From Adiantum capillus-veneris (lineage: Eukaryota > Streptophyta > Polypodiopsida > Polypodiales > Pteridaceae): 64,000 nucleotides of DNA. The DNA lies in contig CM043966.1 of the NCBI GenBank assembly GCA_014529385.2, positions 94,987,587 through 95,051,586 of the forward strand. The letters run 5' to 3'. Position numbers and translations under genes: made by a program. The notes beneath the pieces are model-generated. The model did no database searches. It was not told the DNA's origin and saw only the letters and a list, made by a program, of their open reading frames with translations. Below are positions 42,573-53,736 of this stretch, piece after piece (the first letter of the stretch is position 1; each line of letters starts with the position of its first letter).

Positions 42573-44169
42573 TTACCTTTTCCCAAGCATAGCATAGAGG
42601 AGATCCTTTGTGGTGAGCTTCCTCTTCTTGGATTTCAACCAAGGTAGCTCTAGGAGGCTCATGGCGGGTGTTCTTTTGGGGACAAGCACGCTACACATCC
42701 CCTTTCTCACCGCACTTGAAACAACGGTTATCCTTGCGGTAACGCTCAAGATCTTCAAGAGAGAGTTTGTTTTTACCTTTGTAAACTCCCTTCTCCTTAG
42801 CTTTGTTGTTATTGGAATTTCCCTAAGGAGACTTTTGGACATTGTCCTTCCACTTAGGTTCATTGGAACCCTTGTTTTATGTGGGCTTAAGATTTCTCTT
42901 AGCCCCTGTTTGGAAATTGATTTGAGAAGCCACCATAGTATGGTGTATAACCGCAGATATGGTGCATGGCCTTTGGGAGTTGACATACTCCACCATTTCT
43001 TCAATTAAGCCCACACAAAATTTTTGTTTTTGCTCTCCAAAAATCCATCCTTTTGAAGACAGTGGCTTTGATATGTAAGTCCCAAAACTTGTCTACATAT
43101 TTGTGAATGGATTCGTAGGGAGAGAGCTTCAAGCTTCACCATTTGGTGAGTACTTTGTCTTTGGCATCGGTGGCCAAAAATTGCTTCCTGATGGAAGCTC
43201 TTAAAGCTTTCCATGTTTATGGAGCTTCACTGTTCGCCCGTAGGCTAGACCACCATTGCCTGGTGGACTTTTGAAAGTGCATGGCTACATGGCGTAGCTT
43301 AGAGGACTCTGTAAATCCCTCATCTCCAAACACAGCATTGAGCTGTTGGATAAAGTCCAAGAATTTGTCTGTAGCACCAAAGGTGCCATCGTAGGTAAGG
43401 AAAGAGATGCTCTTTCCTCCCTCTTTGAATTTCTTGAGCTTGGATGACCTCTTCCATGTGGCATAGGATTTCCTATGGCCTCTTCTTTTTGATGGCTCAA
43501 AAGTTTCACCATCGCTTTCTTCAGAAGATGAAGAATTTGAGGAAGATGGAGAAGAGGGTGACCTCTTTCTCGCCTTTTTCTTGCCTTGATTCTCTTTGTC
43601 TACACCATCACTTTCTTCATAAGAGGAAGAGGATAAAGAAGATGGAGAAGAGGGTGACCTCTTTATCGCCTTTTTCTTCTCTTTCTTTTTGTCATCCCTC
43701 TTTGAATTATGGTGTGGAGAAGTATGCAATGGTATTCTTCGTTTAGGAGGTGATGGAGAGCGTTTTGCCCGCCGTCTTCATGGATCCATCTACGCCGAGG
43801 TGGCAGAAGACTCACTTCTTTCTCGTTCCTTTGGTGGGGGCTCTTGAATTCTCCTTTGGGAAGGAGATGCATTATCAAGAAGTAAATTTTTGAGCCCTTC
43901 GTATAGATCCTCTTCTTCTTCCTTAATTGGAGAGAGGCCTCTTTTGGGAGTCTCACAAGGAGGCTTCCTAGGTACTCTCTCGTCATGGTGGGGAGTTTGG
44001 AGAATCCCATGAGCACGAAGCTGTCGTTGCACTTCATTTTGGAGGGATGGATTGCCCATGGCTTGTTGAAGCCTAGAAACAAGGTAGTTAACAGGCATAT
44101 GGGCATCATTAGTAGCTGCTCATTAGCAAAATCAAAGCTATCAACATTAATTTCACTCTCTTTACTATT
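42573..44169 (-). pseudogene. Element 2 gag
   Basis: The start MADNSKESEINVDSFDF is at 44178. A frameshift near 44110 moves to frame 44098-43790 (LVSRLQQAMGNPSLQNEVQR). Frame 43729-43217 then carries two copies of a Lys-Arg-Ser-Pro-Ser module followed by a run of acidic residues, then the gag core (DGTFGATDKFLDFIQQLNAV, KSTRQWWSSLR). The remainder, including a zinc knuckle trace near 42715 (RCFKCGEKG in the third frame), lies in other frames to 42573. Confidence 0.8.
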
Positions 44170-44567
44170 GTCAGCCATTCTAATAACTTTTAGGTGTACT
44201 TTGGCACTTCAAGCCCTAGTTGCTACTCCTCTTTACTCCTTTAGAAAAAGCACTCAAGCTATAGTACCCGTGGCTCGAATATCATTAATTGCAAGGAATA
44301 GAAGAGAGGGTCTTTCAATACCAAAACAGCACCAACTCCTGTCAAGCTTCTAATAGCTCAATAGTGGTTATAAGCCGTAGGCAAGCCCCGTAGGACTCCA
44401 CTATTCAGACCATAGCTCTCGACGCTGATGCCCCGTTATCTGCACGAAGGCAGGCGCAATGCAAGGCTGAAACATCCCTATTCTACTTACTCAATTGCAA
44501 TTAATAATAACAACCATTTATAGCTAGGTTGAGGACCTCCCTTCTTGAGCAATAAAAGAGAAACCTT

Positions 44568-44581
44568 GAGCTCTAATACCA
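44568..44581 (-). other. Element 2 primer binding site, one mismatch
   Basis: On the minus strand TGGTATTAGAGCTC begins one base after the LTR. It differs from the initiator-Met site TGGTATCAGAGC of element 1 by one C-to-T change. Confidence 0.8.
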
Positions 44582-45254
44582 ATGTAACATTTAATGGCCT
44601 AGTAACTTGTGTGTAGCGAATAATAACATGAACATAGTGAGCATTTATTTAGAATACATTCCTAATGAGCATAACAAGAGTGCTTGGGTGGAGAGAGCAA
44701 CAAAAAGCATAACACCTAGTTAGATAGGCATGAACAAAACTTCAAAAGAGAGAGAAATTAAGCTATTGACAACAGTTGAGGACTGGATTTACATGGAGCC
44801 AGTCCCCCCTCCAAAAGGCTTTGTATTATAGGTTTCCCCCATCAAGAGAGACATTTTACAATACAATACTTTGTGTTCCTTCAATCACTAGCTAGTGCAG
44901 TGAATATGGAAGCTTCAAGCACTAAGCAAAACACTTATAAAACACAACATCAATTCCCTCACGGTCTCAGACCGAATGCCTCACACACCTTCGAAGATGG
45001 TGAGATCTGGTAGGGTATGAGAGTAGATTGAGAGGAAGGAGTAGTCTTACAAGAAAGAAGTACATCTCCTCACATAATCACACATATTAGCATAGCATAA
45101 AGTTAGTATTTAGCATGGTAGAGGAGATGAGCAGAGATGAGCATGCATTGAAGCTTGGCTCTTGGTTGGATTTGCATCACAAAGCCAAGAGTTGTTAATG
45201 TAGGCCTCCCTTCTTACGAGCTTGGAGTAGATGATGAGCTTTCCATTAAAGCTT

Positions 45255-45257
<3 letters not shown>

Positions 45258-45314
<57 letters not shown>
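45258..45314. repeat. (GA)n tract at the LINE A 3' side
   Basis: A 57-bp GA tract; the equivalent tract in the uninterrupted LTR (37855-37884) is about 30 bp. A further short tract (GAGTGAGTGAGAGAGAGAG, 47962-47980) lies on the other side of the LINE. Confidence 0.95.
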
Positions 45315-45321
<7 letters not shown>

Positions 45322-45368
45322 TATCGTCCAGGGAGGTCAAATATGACCTATGGGACCAAATGAACATG

Positions 45369-46048
45369 TCACGTGGTGTGAGCGGAGGTCATAAGTGACT
45401 CTTGATGCTCAAAAATGGCTGAAAGGAGCGTCACAATAGAGAGTCCACATCGTGGTTGGGAGAGGAAGGTATGTAGGGAGAGCTCGTGGCTGAATATATG
45501 GGGAAAAGAGGACCTAATGTGGTCAAAAGACGAGCATTCAAGTAGTGTGTGGTACTCACTCTCTCGTACTTGGCGAGGGCATAAGGCACAAAGTTGATGA
45601 GACTCCTCGCCAGTGCCCCAACGTCCTGTCTCGCAGCGTAGAGAATAGGAGCTAAGACGAATGGAGGCAATGGTGCAGATTGCACTCAATGGGATGGGCT
45701 CAAGGATGTAGGGATGGGTTCGGTTACCGCGTTCGGAGAAGAAGAGAGATTTGTAGTTTGGGGCAATGTGTGGGGTGTAATGGCTGAAGCGAGAACCTCC
45801 GGGTTTCTCCCAAGCCGTGATACATTGGCGTTGTAAGAAGGCCTCATTAACTTGGGAGTCGATCGATGCATCCTTGACCAAGTGACATGCATCCCATCTT
45901 CCAAACCATTTCTTGATGTCAAGAATCCACCCCGAACTTAGTATTTTGCTCTTGCATGTCTTTTGGACCTTTTGACTTGCTTCATATGCGATTCTAGGAA
46001 GTCAATACAAAGGGCTACGTTGTGTCCTAATCATGTACACCACAACCC
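45369..46048 (-). pseudogene. LINE A ORF2 C-terminal part
   Basis: Closely similar to codons near the end of copy B ORF2, including the CCHC-like cluster (CHxLC, then EYHTLLEC). Frame 45881-45369 is intact to the stop. Upstream it joins the endonuclease part at the deletion junction, out of frame. Confidence 0.85.
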
Positions 46049-46836
46049 TTTGCATTCCGGATTCCATTCACCAAGTGTAAAGCTTTGTATGCATTCTAGA
46101 GTGGCTTCTGAAAACAACATATAGTCGATCACACTATCACCATTGTGCTTTCTACATGTAAAGTCAATATTGCCTTGCCATAAAGATACAACATTTGCAA
46201 TGAGCATTCCGATACTATTGCACATATGCAGAAGTGACTTTTCATAGTGATCCAATTCTTTTGCATCATGAGAACTTCGATTATACATGTATAAGTCAAC
46301 CATTCTTCTTGAAATATGCGGCATGTCAACTCATCGTGTGTCGTGTTGTAACGTATTTGTGCGAGCATTCATGTCTCCAAAGACAATGACTTCACCTTGG
46401 TCCTTGTAATGAGCAATGTCTTCCTCTAGTTCAACAAAGGGCTGATCTCTATCCATATCCAAGCGAGCATAAAAGTTAAAGTCATAGTGAGGAATGTAGC
46501 AACCAACCACAAACATGACTTGACCATTGGGTGGGCTGATTTTCAGCCATAAGTAGCGTTTATAATTATCTTCTTTGACAATGGAAACATCTTTCAAACC
46601 CTTTTTGATCATACATGCTACGCCTCCTTGGCATCTATGTTGCTATGCCACATCAAAGAATGCACATCATATTTGTCAAATCCAAGAATTCGTTGCGCAT
46701 CATAGCACCATGTTTCGACAAGAAGTATCACATTGGAGTCATTGGTAAGCTAATCAATGCCAATTCCCACATTCCATGGATAGCCATTACAATTCCAAAA
46801 GCTTATTCTCAAGCGTGAGTTGGTCTCATAGATCAT
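46049..46836 (-). pseudogene. LINE A ORF2 endonuclease part
   Basis: Starts at ATG 46836, which is the equivalent of 33223 in copy B. Frames 46612-46331 (VIVFGDMNARTNTLQHD) and 46324-46031 (DYMLFSEATLECIQSF) show the APE-type endonuclease. Stops near 46330 and 46630 break it. It ends at GEWNPE, where the deletion joins it to the C-terminal part. Confidence 0.85.
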
Positions 46837-46842
46837 GTGTCC

Positions 46843-47746
46843 CTATTTGTTGGGTGGACTTGCATCCTCCTCAAGTGACTTTTCTTCTTGAGATGACACC
46901 TTGACCTTCTTGGTTCTTTCCTCATATGCTTTGCGACGTACATTTTGTTGCATAAGAGTGCGATCCTCATATACATTACAACCCGTTCCTTTGAGATAGA
47001 TCCAACTATTGTCAAGGATGGTCTTTCTCTTTACCTCATCAGCCATGGTACATACAACAGGTCTTTCTCCTGATCGAGGGATTCCTTGTTTTCCAACTCG
47101 ATGTGCACCATAAGCCATGATTCTAGACATGCCAAAGTGTGTAGCAAAAAACTCTTCAATAGCAACCGCAAGAGATTGGGGCGTTTCCATGCTTTCCTCC
47201 TTGATTCCACGAATGACGATGTTCTTTGAGTGTTTTTGTCGTTCTTGCAATTCTTGAGTGTCCACATTCTCTACATTCTTTGCTTGGACAAGGGCTTGCG
47301 TGATAGGAGATGTAGAAACCACATTATCCGTACATATATCAGCCCATAATTTGGATGCATTTCTCATCTCACATACAGCATGTCGTATTGTATCTACCAT
47401 TTCATCTTTCAATACATGATCACTCTCAACTTTGCTCAAGCGCTCTTTCAATACATTCATGTCAACAAGAGAGAGCTTACATTCTTTAACTTCAGCATTT
47501 CAAGAACCTTCTTGAGGTGCTCATTCTCCACAACAAAAACTCTTAAGTACCATTCTCTATTGCAAGTGCGCGCAACTCTTCACCTTGCTTGTTGACGGTT
47601 TCTTGTAATGAGATCAAGTAAGCCATGATCATTGCTTCCGTTGTTGAAGACGATGTGGTTGGATTAGCATCCAAATTCCTTGGAGATTTCGCATCATTCT
47701 CCATGGAGAGTGTGGATTTTCCACCGTTGCGAGTTTTGTCTGACAT
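46843..47746 (-). pseudogene. LINE A ORF1 (RNA-binding, nucleic acid chaperone-like)
   Basis: Begins MSDKTRNGGKSTLSMENDAK at 47746, has a coiled-coil-like region (ISLQETVNKQGEELRALAIE), then a stop and shift near 47543. The main frame 47460-46843 follows: MNVLKERLSKVESDHVLKDE, SKNIVIRGIKEESM, GAHRVGK and a basic C-terminus. The NIVIRGI...GAHRVGK arrangement resembles the RRM-like core of LINE ORF1 proteins that coat the element RNA. Its stop is 6 bases upstream of the ORF2 ATG. Confidence 0.75.
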
Positions 47747-48500
47747 TGCCTTTAAGTCGGCAACAAAAATGCAAAGTTTTGATAGTTTTTTCAGTTCTGA
47801 AATGCTGTTACAGCAAAGCCTTCCATTGCTCAAAAAAATTATGTCTTTACATCAATGCGTAGAGGGATTCTTGTTCTTCGATTGAGGCTATAGATCACCT
47901 TCAAATAAAGAAGTTATGATCAAAAGAGTGAACTGCTGTCTACTAGGTCAAAAAACGGCTGTGAGTGAGTGAGAGAGAGAGTCTTCTTGCTTCGCACATG
48001 AGCTAGTATGAGTGTGTGTGGAATAATGCCTTTGAAAAATCAGTCCCCCTCTCTCTCTCTTGGTCGACCCCTCTTGCTAAATCCTCTTGCTAGCACCTCA
48101 TTGGACCTCTCCAAGCTTAGCCAATATGATTTAAGAAGCATAAGTGATAGCCTTTTGACATGTGTCCCCCTTCCCCTTTTGGTGAGAGCTTTCGGTAATT
48201 TAATAATGCAACTAAAATCTCATTGGACCCCTTTGTTATCTGGCCAATAGGAATCAGGCAAGCCATTGGGCTGTTGAATGCTCATTGGACCCCTTGGGAG
48301 ACTGTCCAATAGTCTTCTAGAGAGCTTAATTCTTATTGGTTCTTTTATCAAGTGTTTTTAAATGAATTAAACTAGATTTACTCTAGTCTAATTCTCATTG
48401 GTCCACCTCCATGGCCATCCAATAGGATTTGAGTACCCCTTGTGGACATTTGGGCTAGGGAGTTGACATGTGTCCCTATTCCCTTTGTGTAAAAGGAGCT

Positions 48501-48532
<32 letters not shown>

Positions 48533-48885
48533 TTTCTCTCTCATCCCCTACTTATAGGGCTCGCCCCTCCTATGTAGGCATCATGAAGACTTTTTTGTCC
48601 ACACACAAAGCATCCATTCTTACTAAGCTTGACCATTAGACACAACCTTTGATTTTTGGAACCTTAGCATTTTGGAAGTTTTAATGGGCTAAACCTTAGG
48701 ATCTTTAAAGGCCATTGTTGCACATTGCTCTTTTGCAAATGGCCCCCCCTTCGGATCCCTAATGTGGCCAATCTTCCAGCTTAACCAATATTCTAGCTTT
48801 TTCTCCCCTGGCACTTCCCCATATTAAATGATCAGTTTAACATAACAAAATCATTCAGGAGAATTAGATATTGGTCATTATGACA

Positions 48886-49560
48886 CTAACACAATAAAAA
48901 ATAGTCTTCATTTATCCTCCATTTTGGTAAGCATGTAGTTCATTACTATTATGAGCAGCTTTAAATGCTTTCTCATGTAAGAAAATGGATTATTCACTAG
49001 GTTGCAGAAAAAGAGTTACCTTCAGTCACGAAGCAGCCAAAGATAACTTTTTTGGCGGATAAAAGAGCAAGACAAATCGGCTGGTAGGCTGATCTGGAAC
49101 TCTAGTGCTTATTAAACGTGACATAAGAGACTACAATTAAATTTTAGAGTTTCCATTGTATGGAACTCCATTTAAAAACCTAAAGGAAATATGGTCACTT
49201 TGTGTGTTTCTATGTAGGCTATGCGAGGTCCTTACATAAGAAGTCCATTAATCGTGAGCTCATTACATTACTCACCCTCTCCCTACATGAAAGACAAAGT
49301 TTACATCCACAAAGACCCACAGAAGGATGCAGAAAGATTTAGAATTCACTTGCAATACAAAAGGGGACTCGCACCATGCGACTAATATCCATAGTGAGAA
49401 TAGCAGAACCATAATCAAAGGAAGGAATCAACCGTGAGCTTGAAGCCATTTCATGAACCTCCATCACTTTTTTTGACTTTGTAATATAAATTCCAAAGCG
49501 GCTCTTACGATTAAAAAAACAAGGTGAGGATTCACAATGGCCTCCAAAGGACGAGGAAGG
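48886..49560. other. Spacer, no gene recognised
   Basis: AT-rich to mixed sequence without domain-bearing frames or repeats with a partner in the window. Confidence 0.45.
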
Positions 49561-49561
49561 G

Positions 49562-49588
<27 letters not shown>
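49562..49588. repeat. Short (GA)n tract
   Basis: A 27-bp GA tract in a purine-rich stretch (49550-49690). Confidence 0.9.
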
Positions 49589-49592
<4 letters not shown>

Positions 49593-51031
49593 AGGGGACG
49601 GGGATAGTGACTCTCTACTCTCAAAATGGAGGGACCCAAACCTCCCACAGCAAGAGAGTGAGACTCCAAAGAGCGACCCCCTAAAGTCTAAAAGGAAAAA
49701 ATAGATAGAGAGAGTTTCAAGGAGACATTCAAGGAGGGATCCTTCAACTCCCCAATTAGAGAGAGGAGGAAAAGGACAAAGAGTTTGGACCTCCCCGTTC
49801 AACTTAACACTAAGACCTTTGGGGCGGTGGTTCCCACGGTTTCCCCTCGAGGGTGTAATGTATAGTAATGTACAATTGTAAATACATGATATGTGTACAG
49901 TTTCTCCCTAATACCTTCTCTGCACTGATGGTGAAAAAAAAAAACCCAAAAAAAATAAAATGGAACACGTCCTCTTCATCTTACTAAAGTGACGCTTCAT
50001 CCCACTAATCTCATGTGTATAATATAGGGGCTCTTAGGGGGCCCTGCAAGTGGAAAATATGGAAAATTTTCTCAAGACATGAAAAGGAAACAAGATGTAA
50101 AGAATCGATGTTCTAGAGGCATGGTAGATGCTTCAAACCTGGGATCGATCGTTTCCAAACATGGTGAGTTTTGCAAGGATGTCAGGGCTGCCATGGTGGA
50201 CACGTTTGTCAATGCAGTGCAATCACTAATGATGAAGTGCTCTAGCAATGTTAGGGCTGCTACGACTTACACATCTTTCAATGCATTGCAATCACTAATG
50301 GTGAGGTGCTCCAACTATGTAAGCGTCACCATATAACTAACTAGCAATTCTTTCAGCATAGAGCTACAACCCCCAAAGCGAGAAAATGCAAGGATGAAGG
50401 GAATATTGGGCAATATCCAAGGCTGGTCAAAATTATATAATTAGTTGCAGTTGATCCACTTGCACATGATCTATCCACAAGTAATACTCTAGCGAGTCGA
50501 AGCTCACGACACGATCGTCGCAGTCCTTCAGCCACACTAGCCAAAATAAGTCAGGAAGGGCATGCATGCCTAGAATTCTTACTTGCATATCATCATATAT
50601 AGGAAAAATATATAAGAAAAATGCCTCTTTCTAATTCACATGCTATGATAATATAAAGGTCGAGCACTATATTTACCAGCTTGGGACCATTGTCGATTTG
50701 GATACGTTTGCGGCTCCTATGCCCTGCTCCCAGATTTTCATGCTAATATTTTCTCCACTTATACCAGCAAATAGTGTCATTAGATGTCAAAGACCTTAAA
50801 GATTAACTTTATTCAAAAATCTCCCCAGAGGGGAAGCCTTAAAAAAAATTGCATTTTTTATGCTTATTTACACAATTTTTTAGGTGGCTATTTAGATGCT
50901 TATTCCGACGGTCGTATAGATGTCCATAGCGATAAATTTTCCAATGTCGGACTTGTTGTTGAAATCTCCCGTTGGAGAGACTTGGCTCTTCCTAGTAAAG
51001 ATGAGGCATGGTGGCTTTACCCATGTCGAGT
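49589..51031. other. Spacer with a short repetitive ORF
   Basis: The frame 50079-50336 (+) encodes 85 residues with an internal repeat: NAVQSLMMKCSSNVRAAT is echoed by NALQSLMVRCSNYVSVT. The DNA is therefore a diverged tandem repeat of about 72 bp (around 50190-50335). Another frame at 50784-51030 (+) shows no known domain. No function is assigned. Confidence 0.35.
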
Positions 51032-51032
51032 G

Positions 51033-51090
<58 letters not shown>
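51032..51090. repeat. (TC)n microsatellite
   Basis: A 59-bp CT tract without interruption. Confidence 0.95.
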
Positions 51091-51093
<3 letters not shown>

Positions 51094-51281
51094 ACGCTTA
51101 AAGCCATTGCCACTTATGATAAATTGATATCTTTAATCCTATAAATAAAGTATTTTTTTTAAGTACTAGGACAAAAGTATAATGTAAGTATGTCAGCCCG
51201 TTTTTGTTTTGGGCTCAAAGGAGAGGAATCTCCTCCTTTTTGTTGAAAGAAAGGAGGGGAAAGGGCGGGCATCAAGGGGGT

Positions 51282-51297
51282 GGGGGGGGGGGGGGGG
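51282..51297. repeat. G16 homopolymer
   Basis: A run of 16 G in a G-rich stretch (51255-51300). Runs this long are prone to sequencing and assembly error. Confidence 0.8.
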
Positions 51298-51438
51298 AGT
51301 GTGTCTCATGTCAGAGAGGCCAAAAAGAGGGGGAGCGAGGGTAGAATTACGAGGTTTCCTTCTTTCTAGAAACTCCTCTATGCCTTTCTCTCTCGTGTGC
51401 ACCCCTGCACCTCCCCTGTTTCTAGGTAGTATTAGGGG

Positions 51439-51446
<8 letters not shown>

Positions 51447-51495
<49 letters not shown>
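51447..51495. repeat. (TC)n microsatellite
   Basis: A 49-bp CT tract. Flanking frames 51193-51727 on both strands are low in complexity and not supported as genes. Confidence 0.95.
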
Positions 51496-51498
<3 letters not shown>

Positions 51499-52140
51499 GA
51501 TTGCAAGCTCTATCAAATGCCTAGAGGGCCCTCACCACGGGGGGGATCGTCGGCTGCTTACCCTAGATGAGAGACAACTCATAGGTCAATTGTGTTCAAC
51601 CAATGCAAAGGTTGAGCATTGCCCTGCTGAGGCCAGCATCTGGTTGGTCATTACAACATGTGCAATAGAGGGGAAGGGTGACAACAGGTGCAATAGAGCA
51701 AGCAAGGACAACACCAAAAAAAGATGAGGTGTAGGTGGAGACTGCTGCGGCATGTATGTTGCAAGGTGACCACTAGTGGAGGCGACCGACAGCGAGAGAG
51801 CGGGGTGACGGGGTGCCAAGGTCTGACCTTGTGAGGTGATGATGACATAGGTCTTGCACCGTTGGTGATGCTCCTCCTTCCACGTGAGAGAGTTGTGGTG
51901 GCAGACGAGCATACGTAGAAGCTGGAGTGGGGGGATTTTGGGAGAGATCTCTCAAGATTCCCCCCAATACCAGTGCATTGTGACCCAATATTGTATGCAT
52001 ACAAGTATTAAATTAGCATGCCTTATTTTAAAAGAATCTATACTCTTATAAAAGGGGTAGGGATTGAGGCATCCCCCCCTGTCATGTGGCACTATTAGAT
52101 GCATCCGATGAGAGCAAGAGAGAGAATTTATCCAGCCCGT
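51496..52140. other. Spacer up to the LTR of element 5
   Basis: Several overlapping frames on the minus strand (51586-52152) have no recognisable domain. The last five bases before the LTR are CCCGT. Confidence 0.4.
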
Positions 52141-53671
52141 TGACGGGAGCAAAGCGAACCCCGAACCCCGACGGCCTCTAAAACACCGGGGACCGAATGG
52201 AGCGCCTCGAGCCTGTCATGGTAAAGCAAACAGGGGGCACCACTTAGCTTCAACGGCTAGGACGCAAACAACACACCACCATAACAAAGTTTTCATCCAA
52301 GTGAGATGGATGCTTGGGAGTAATGATGAAAAGGAAAGGGAATGAGATCAAGTGAGAGAGAGAGAGAGAGAGTGAGGGAGGGGGTATAGCGGCTTAGTAC
52401 TTAGGCATCACAAAAGGATGGCGAATCCGCACACCCTTCACACATACACAAGCTCACTCCAAAACACAAGACTAGGTGGCGATTCCGTACACCTCACATG
52501 GGCAAAACATTGCAAGAAAACATACTCACAAAACCTCAAGCTTTATTTAGAGAATAAGGTGATGAAATGGGGAGCATAGGGTAGGGGAATGAGAAGGGAG
52601 AGCGTGGTAGAGCACATGGCGGATAGGTGGGAGTTGATGGCGAAGACTCGCACGAGGGTTATGGCCATCATCCTTCATTTAGTTTCCCTTCATCTTCCAT
52701 AGCCCAAGGGTGTAGAGGTCATGCTCAAGATGAGCATGGTGATTGTGGTGATGGTGATGGTGTGGGTGTGTGTGTGTGCACTATGCACACACAGTGCATA
52801 GTGTACTCTTTGGTGATGTTGTGTGTGTGTTTAGTGTGATGGTGACCCCTCTTTATATAGGGGAGGAGGGGGGATAAATTCTAGAATTTAGAAATGAAGA
52901 AATCATTATCTACATAGGCCATGTGACTGTGGGCCCCACTTGTCTGGCTATGTGTATATGTGCCAAAACAGCAGTCTCATGAGAGAGAGACTAAGAGAGA
53001 GAGATGGGTTGATGAAAAAAAGTGAGAGGTGACATGGAGAATAAAGTAATTACAAGAGGGGAGAGAGGGGAGTGTGTTCAGAGGTGAATCTGCGTGCAGA
53101 TGTGTGTGAACACAAGAAAAATCAGGTAACCACCGGGTGGGGATGGCTCTATGGGCACCTTTTTCAGTGAAACTGAGTGTGTGTGAGTGTGGGGGAGGTT
53201 ATTTAGCTACAAGACAAGAGACATGGCGCCCTTTAAAGAGAGAGGGGGGTAATTCGGTCATGGGATATGATAGGAGAGAGAAAGGGGGGGTGGGGTATAC
53301 TATTTTGGAAGATAGCATAAGTTGCATGTGAGTTAGGGTGCATTATTGGTGAGAGGTGGGGTAGCTTGAGGGGAGAGATAAAGGAGAAAGGACAAGGGGA
53401 AGAGAGAGGGGGTTGACCTTTTGATTGGAGGAGAGGAAAAGGGACACACGGCGGGACAACAGTGAAGAAAAAAGAGGCAAGGTGGGGATGGGCTGCCCCG
53501 CAGGCATGAGGTGGCCTATTTTACCTTTCTCATATATTTACATAATCATACTTTATTTTTTTTCTTACTTTTCCAATTCCTTTTATCACTCCCTCCCTAA
53601 GAGGAGGTTTCCATGGGGTGGGGACGAGAGAAGAGGGGTAAGGGAGCTTGGCTTGTGAAAAGTCCCCATCA
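52141..53671 (-). repeat. Element 5 3' LTR
   Basis: Bounded on the plus strand by TGACGGGAGC and CCCCATCA. It differs from the other copy mainly by GA-tract length (52354-52371 versus 57349-57384), one 16-20 bp duplication (GAGTTAGAATGCATTATTGG-like, present only at 58363-58382) and few substitutions. Confidence 0.9.
52851..52860 (-). promoter_or_regulatory. Element 5 LTR TATA box (3' copy)
   Basis: Minus-strand CTATATAAAG lies in mid-LTR in the transcription sense of the element. The identical motif is in the other LTR, which would drive the element transcript. Confidence 0.65.
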
Positions 53672-53689
53672 TTAGCCCTCCCCTTTTGG
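53672..53689 (-). other. Element 5 polypurine tract
   Basis: On the minus strand CCAAAAGGGGAGGGCTAA ends at the 3' LTR start TGATGGGGAC. It is the expected plus-strand primer. Confidence 0.75.
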
Positions 53690-53736
53690 CTAGAGGCATT
53701 CATGCCTCTAGCTCATCTATTTCTTCTTCCGCTTAG

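Larger units (their letters stand above)
45315..47965 (-). mobile_element. LINE copy A, full 5' end but internally deleted
   Basis: A minus-strand LINE of about 2.65 kb keeping 5' region, ORF1, the endonuclease part of ORF2 and the C-terminal part of ORF2. About 1.9 kb, equal to 30528-32440 of copy B (end of endonuclease and almost all of RT), is missing at a junction near 46048. It occupies the GA tract of an LTR. The 3' stem-loop is at 45338-45351. Confidence 0.9.
37190..48885 (-). mobile_element. Element 2: Ty3/gypsy chromovirus with LINE A nested in its 5' LTR
   Basis: A minus-strand element with 3' LTR 37190-38795, internal region 38796-44582 and 5' LTR 44583-48885 that contains LINE copy A. 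Gene order is gag, protease, RT, RNase H, integrase. Its proteins resemble element 1, but the frames are better preserved. Its upper RNA start abuts spacer at 48886 and its lower LTR abuts the RT of element 4, so it probably inserted there; no target duplication was found. Confidence 0.85.
44583..48885 (-). repeat. Element 2 5' LTR split by LINE copy A
   Basis: LTR segments 44583-45314 and 47966-48885 together equal the 3' LTR in content and order. The split falls exactly at the (GA)n tract. Outside the LINE, differences are scattered substitutions and small indels, so the element is not very young. Confidence 0.9.

Noticed and set aside
51586-52152. Overlapping minus-strand ORFs as a gene
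   Set aside because: Three overlapping frames with no domain and low-complexity composition; none is preferred.
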